Shown here: piece by piece, positions 5,183 to 6,346 of the stretch | Layout: the number at the start of each line of letters is the position of its first letter | Position numbering within the stretch: the first letter of the stretch is position 1 | Assembly (NCBI GenBank): GCA_964577295.1 | Contig: CAZNYN010000071.1 | Coordinates: 1-6,346 of the forward strand | Source: CAZNYN01 sp964577295 | GTDB lineage: Bacteria > Synergistota > Synergistia > Synergistales > Synergistaceae | Direction of reading: 5' to 3' | DNA length: 6,346 nucleotides | Program-made: the position numbers and the translations under genes | The notes under the pieces: model-generated | Seen by the model: the letters and a program-made list of their open reading frames with translations, nothing else | Databases searched by the model: none | What the model was told of the DNA's origin: nothing

Positions 5183-5236
5183 TAAAATTTCTTTTTGCTG
5201 TGTTAAATTTTATTTTAAGCAAAGAGCAGGAATATT

Positions 5237-6346
5237 CTAGCTTCGCGGCGCCTCCGCTTTGCTCATGCGCGCAAACAGGAGATAGAGGGGTACGGAAGCA
5301 CTCTGTGCCGCTATGGAGACTGCTATAAGAGCATAAATAGATGTATCGTAGAGCACGCCCAGAAGCCAGCTTCCCAGAAACCAGAAGAGTCCGAAGGAGA
5401 ATTCAAAAATTCCGTAGCCCGCTCCTCTGCTTTGTTTCGGCACTATAACAGAGACAACTGCCTTTAGGATTGATTCCTGAGCGCCCATGCCGACTCCCCA
5501 CAGAATCATTCCGAAGATTATCATATCGGGCGAGCCGAAGCCGAAGATGAACAGTGCAAAGGGTGCGGAGAGAAGTGTTGAAAGGACGAGAGCTTTTACT
5601 CCGTGTCTGTCGTACATACAGCCGAAGAAGAGGGCAGAGAGCGCATCGGCTGCCATAGCTCCGGCATAGAGCAGAGGAAGCTGTCTGTCTGTAAATATGC
5701 CTGATTTAAAGACGTGCATTGTTATGAGAGAAAAATCTATAAAGCCAAATGCAAAAAGGCTTATCCCGATTATGTAGACTGCAAAGGAGCGATTGAAGGT
5801 GAATTTTTCTTCTTTCTTTGGCTCGGGTTCGAACAGTTCGGGGTTTGGAAAGCGGCGCTTTGCATAAAGCAGGAAGAACATTGTGAGAAACGCGGGAACG
5901 AGCAGTACGGCAAAACATGCGGAGTAAACTTCGTAGCCGCTTCCTCCCTTAAAAAGCATGACAAGATAGAGGATCAGAGGCCCTATAAACGCGCCTATCT
6001 GATCTAAGGCTTCCTGCACGGCAAAACTTTTCCCCGCTCCCTCCCTTGATGCGGCAAAGGAGAGTATCGTGCTCTTTGCAGGTTTTTTTATGGCTTTGCC
6101 CATTTTTTCCAAAATAAGCAGGGAACAGGCAAGAATCCAGCCGTCCTCGCTGACAAGAGCCAAGGCGGGAACGGCAAAAACGTCTATTGCATAGCCGATA
6201 ATGGTCATTGTCCAATATTTTTTTGTCTTGTCCGTAAACTTGCCGAACACCCAGCGCAGGGAGTAGCCGACAAGCTCTCCCAGCCCGGAGACAAACCCTA
6301 TTACCGAGGCGGAAGCTCCAAGGAATGAGAGGTATGCTCCCCTTAT
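5237..6346 (-). CDS. MFS transporter (N-terminus outside the window)
   Basis: The frame is open from the right edge to the TAG at 5237-5239, giving 369 residues, and there is no start in the window. The GTG at 6250 is internal: upstream codons continue as LSFLGASASVIGFVSGLGE, typical of these transporters. Major-facilitator signs are many hydrophobic helices and two copies of the loop motif, GKFTDKTKKY after the second helix and GCMYDRHGVK at the matching place in the second half. A charged central loop (PNPELFEPEPKKEEK) joins the two six-helix halves. It is an inner-membrane secondary transporter; the substrate (export of a drug-like compound or otherwise) cannot be read from sequence. Its stop lies 114 bases before the Fur-like start with a separate promoter between, so co-regulation is uncertain. 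No strong terminator follows it. Confidence 0.9.
   Translation of the reverse strand: MRGAYLSFLGASASVIGFVSGLGELVGYSLRWVFGKFTDKTKKYWTMTIIGYAIDVFAVPALALVSEDGWILACSLLILEKMGKAIKKPAKSTILSFAASREGAGKSFAVQEALDQIGAFIGPLILYLVMLFKGGSGYEVYSACFAVLLVPAFLTMFFLLYAKRRFPNPELFEPEPKKEEKFTFNRSFAVYIIGISLFAFGFIDFSLITMHVFKSGIFTDRQLPLLYAGAMAADALSALFFGCMYDRHGVKALVLSTLLSAPFALFIFGFGSPDMIIFGMILWGVGMGAQESILKAVVSVIVPKQSRGAGYGIFEFSFGLFWFLGSWLLGVLYDTSIYALIAVSIAAQSASVPLYLLFARMSKAEAPRS

Noticed and set aside
5183..5236. Intrinsic terminator after the MFS gene
   Set aside because: TTTGCT and AGCAAA can pair, but across a long AT-rich loop and without a proper U-tract; too weak to call.
6248..6250. GTG at 6250 as the MFS start codon
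   Set aside because: The frame stays open upstream to the window edge and encodes typical MFS helix sequence, so this valine is internal.

Overview
The window looks like chromosomal DNA from a member of the Synergistetes (Synergistota). The main pointer is a surface protein that ends in a Synergist-CTERM-type sorting tail: a Gly/Ser stretch with one Cys, a hydrophobic helix, then Lys/Arg. The GC content is moderate and gene starts carry purine-rich GGAGG-type ribosome binding sites. I cannot name a genus or species.

Layout. The left edge (1-92, +) holds the last codons of an HdeD/DUF308-type membrane protein, followed by a long perfect terminator hairpin (106-148). Then come an AT-rich spacer with three 23-bp tandem repeats (303-371) and a minus-strand gene (422-2038) for an exported right-handed beta-helix, choice-of-anchor-Q-like surface protein. 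A non-coding stretch of about 630 bp follows (2039-2667). It holds a leader RNA with local structure, degenerate copies of a repeat also present at the other end of the surface gene, an imperfect palindrome and a strong terminator.

The right half is all minus strand, read right to left. It starts with an MFS transporter whose N-terminus lies outside the window (5237-6346). A consensus promoter (TTGCAA-17-TATAAT, 5154-5182) with a palindrome between its hexamers comes next. It drives a probable three-gene unit: a Fur-family metalloregulator (4706-5122), a molybdopterin-binding protein with a C-terminal four-Cys cluster (3627-4673), and xdhC (2668-3611). The last two are molybdenum-hydroxylase maturation factors. 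XdhC hands matured Mo-cofactor to xanthine-dehydrogenase-type enzymes, and the MPT-binding partner is typical of anaerobes that carry such enzymes. The Fur-like gene in front suggests metal-responsive control, which is inference.

xdhC is interrupted in this assembly by 100 Ns. The 55 bases on each side of the gap are identical. Collapsing the duplicate and the Ns restores one 262-residue XdhC frame. The gap is therefore an unmerged contig overlap, not biology.

I did not find a convincing new defence or mobile system. The more unusual material is non-coding: the repeat families and matching terminator arms around the surface-protein gene, its leader, and the pairing of a Fur regulator with Mo-cofactor maturation.
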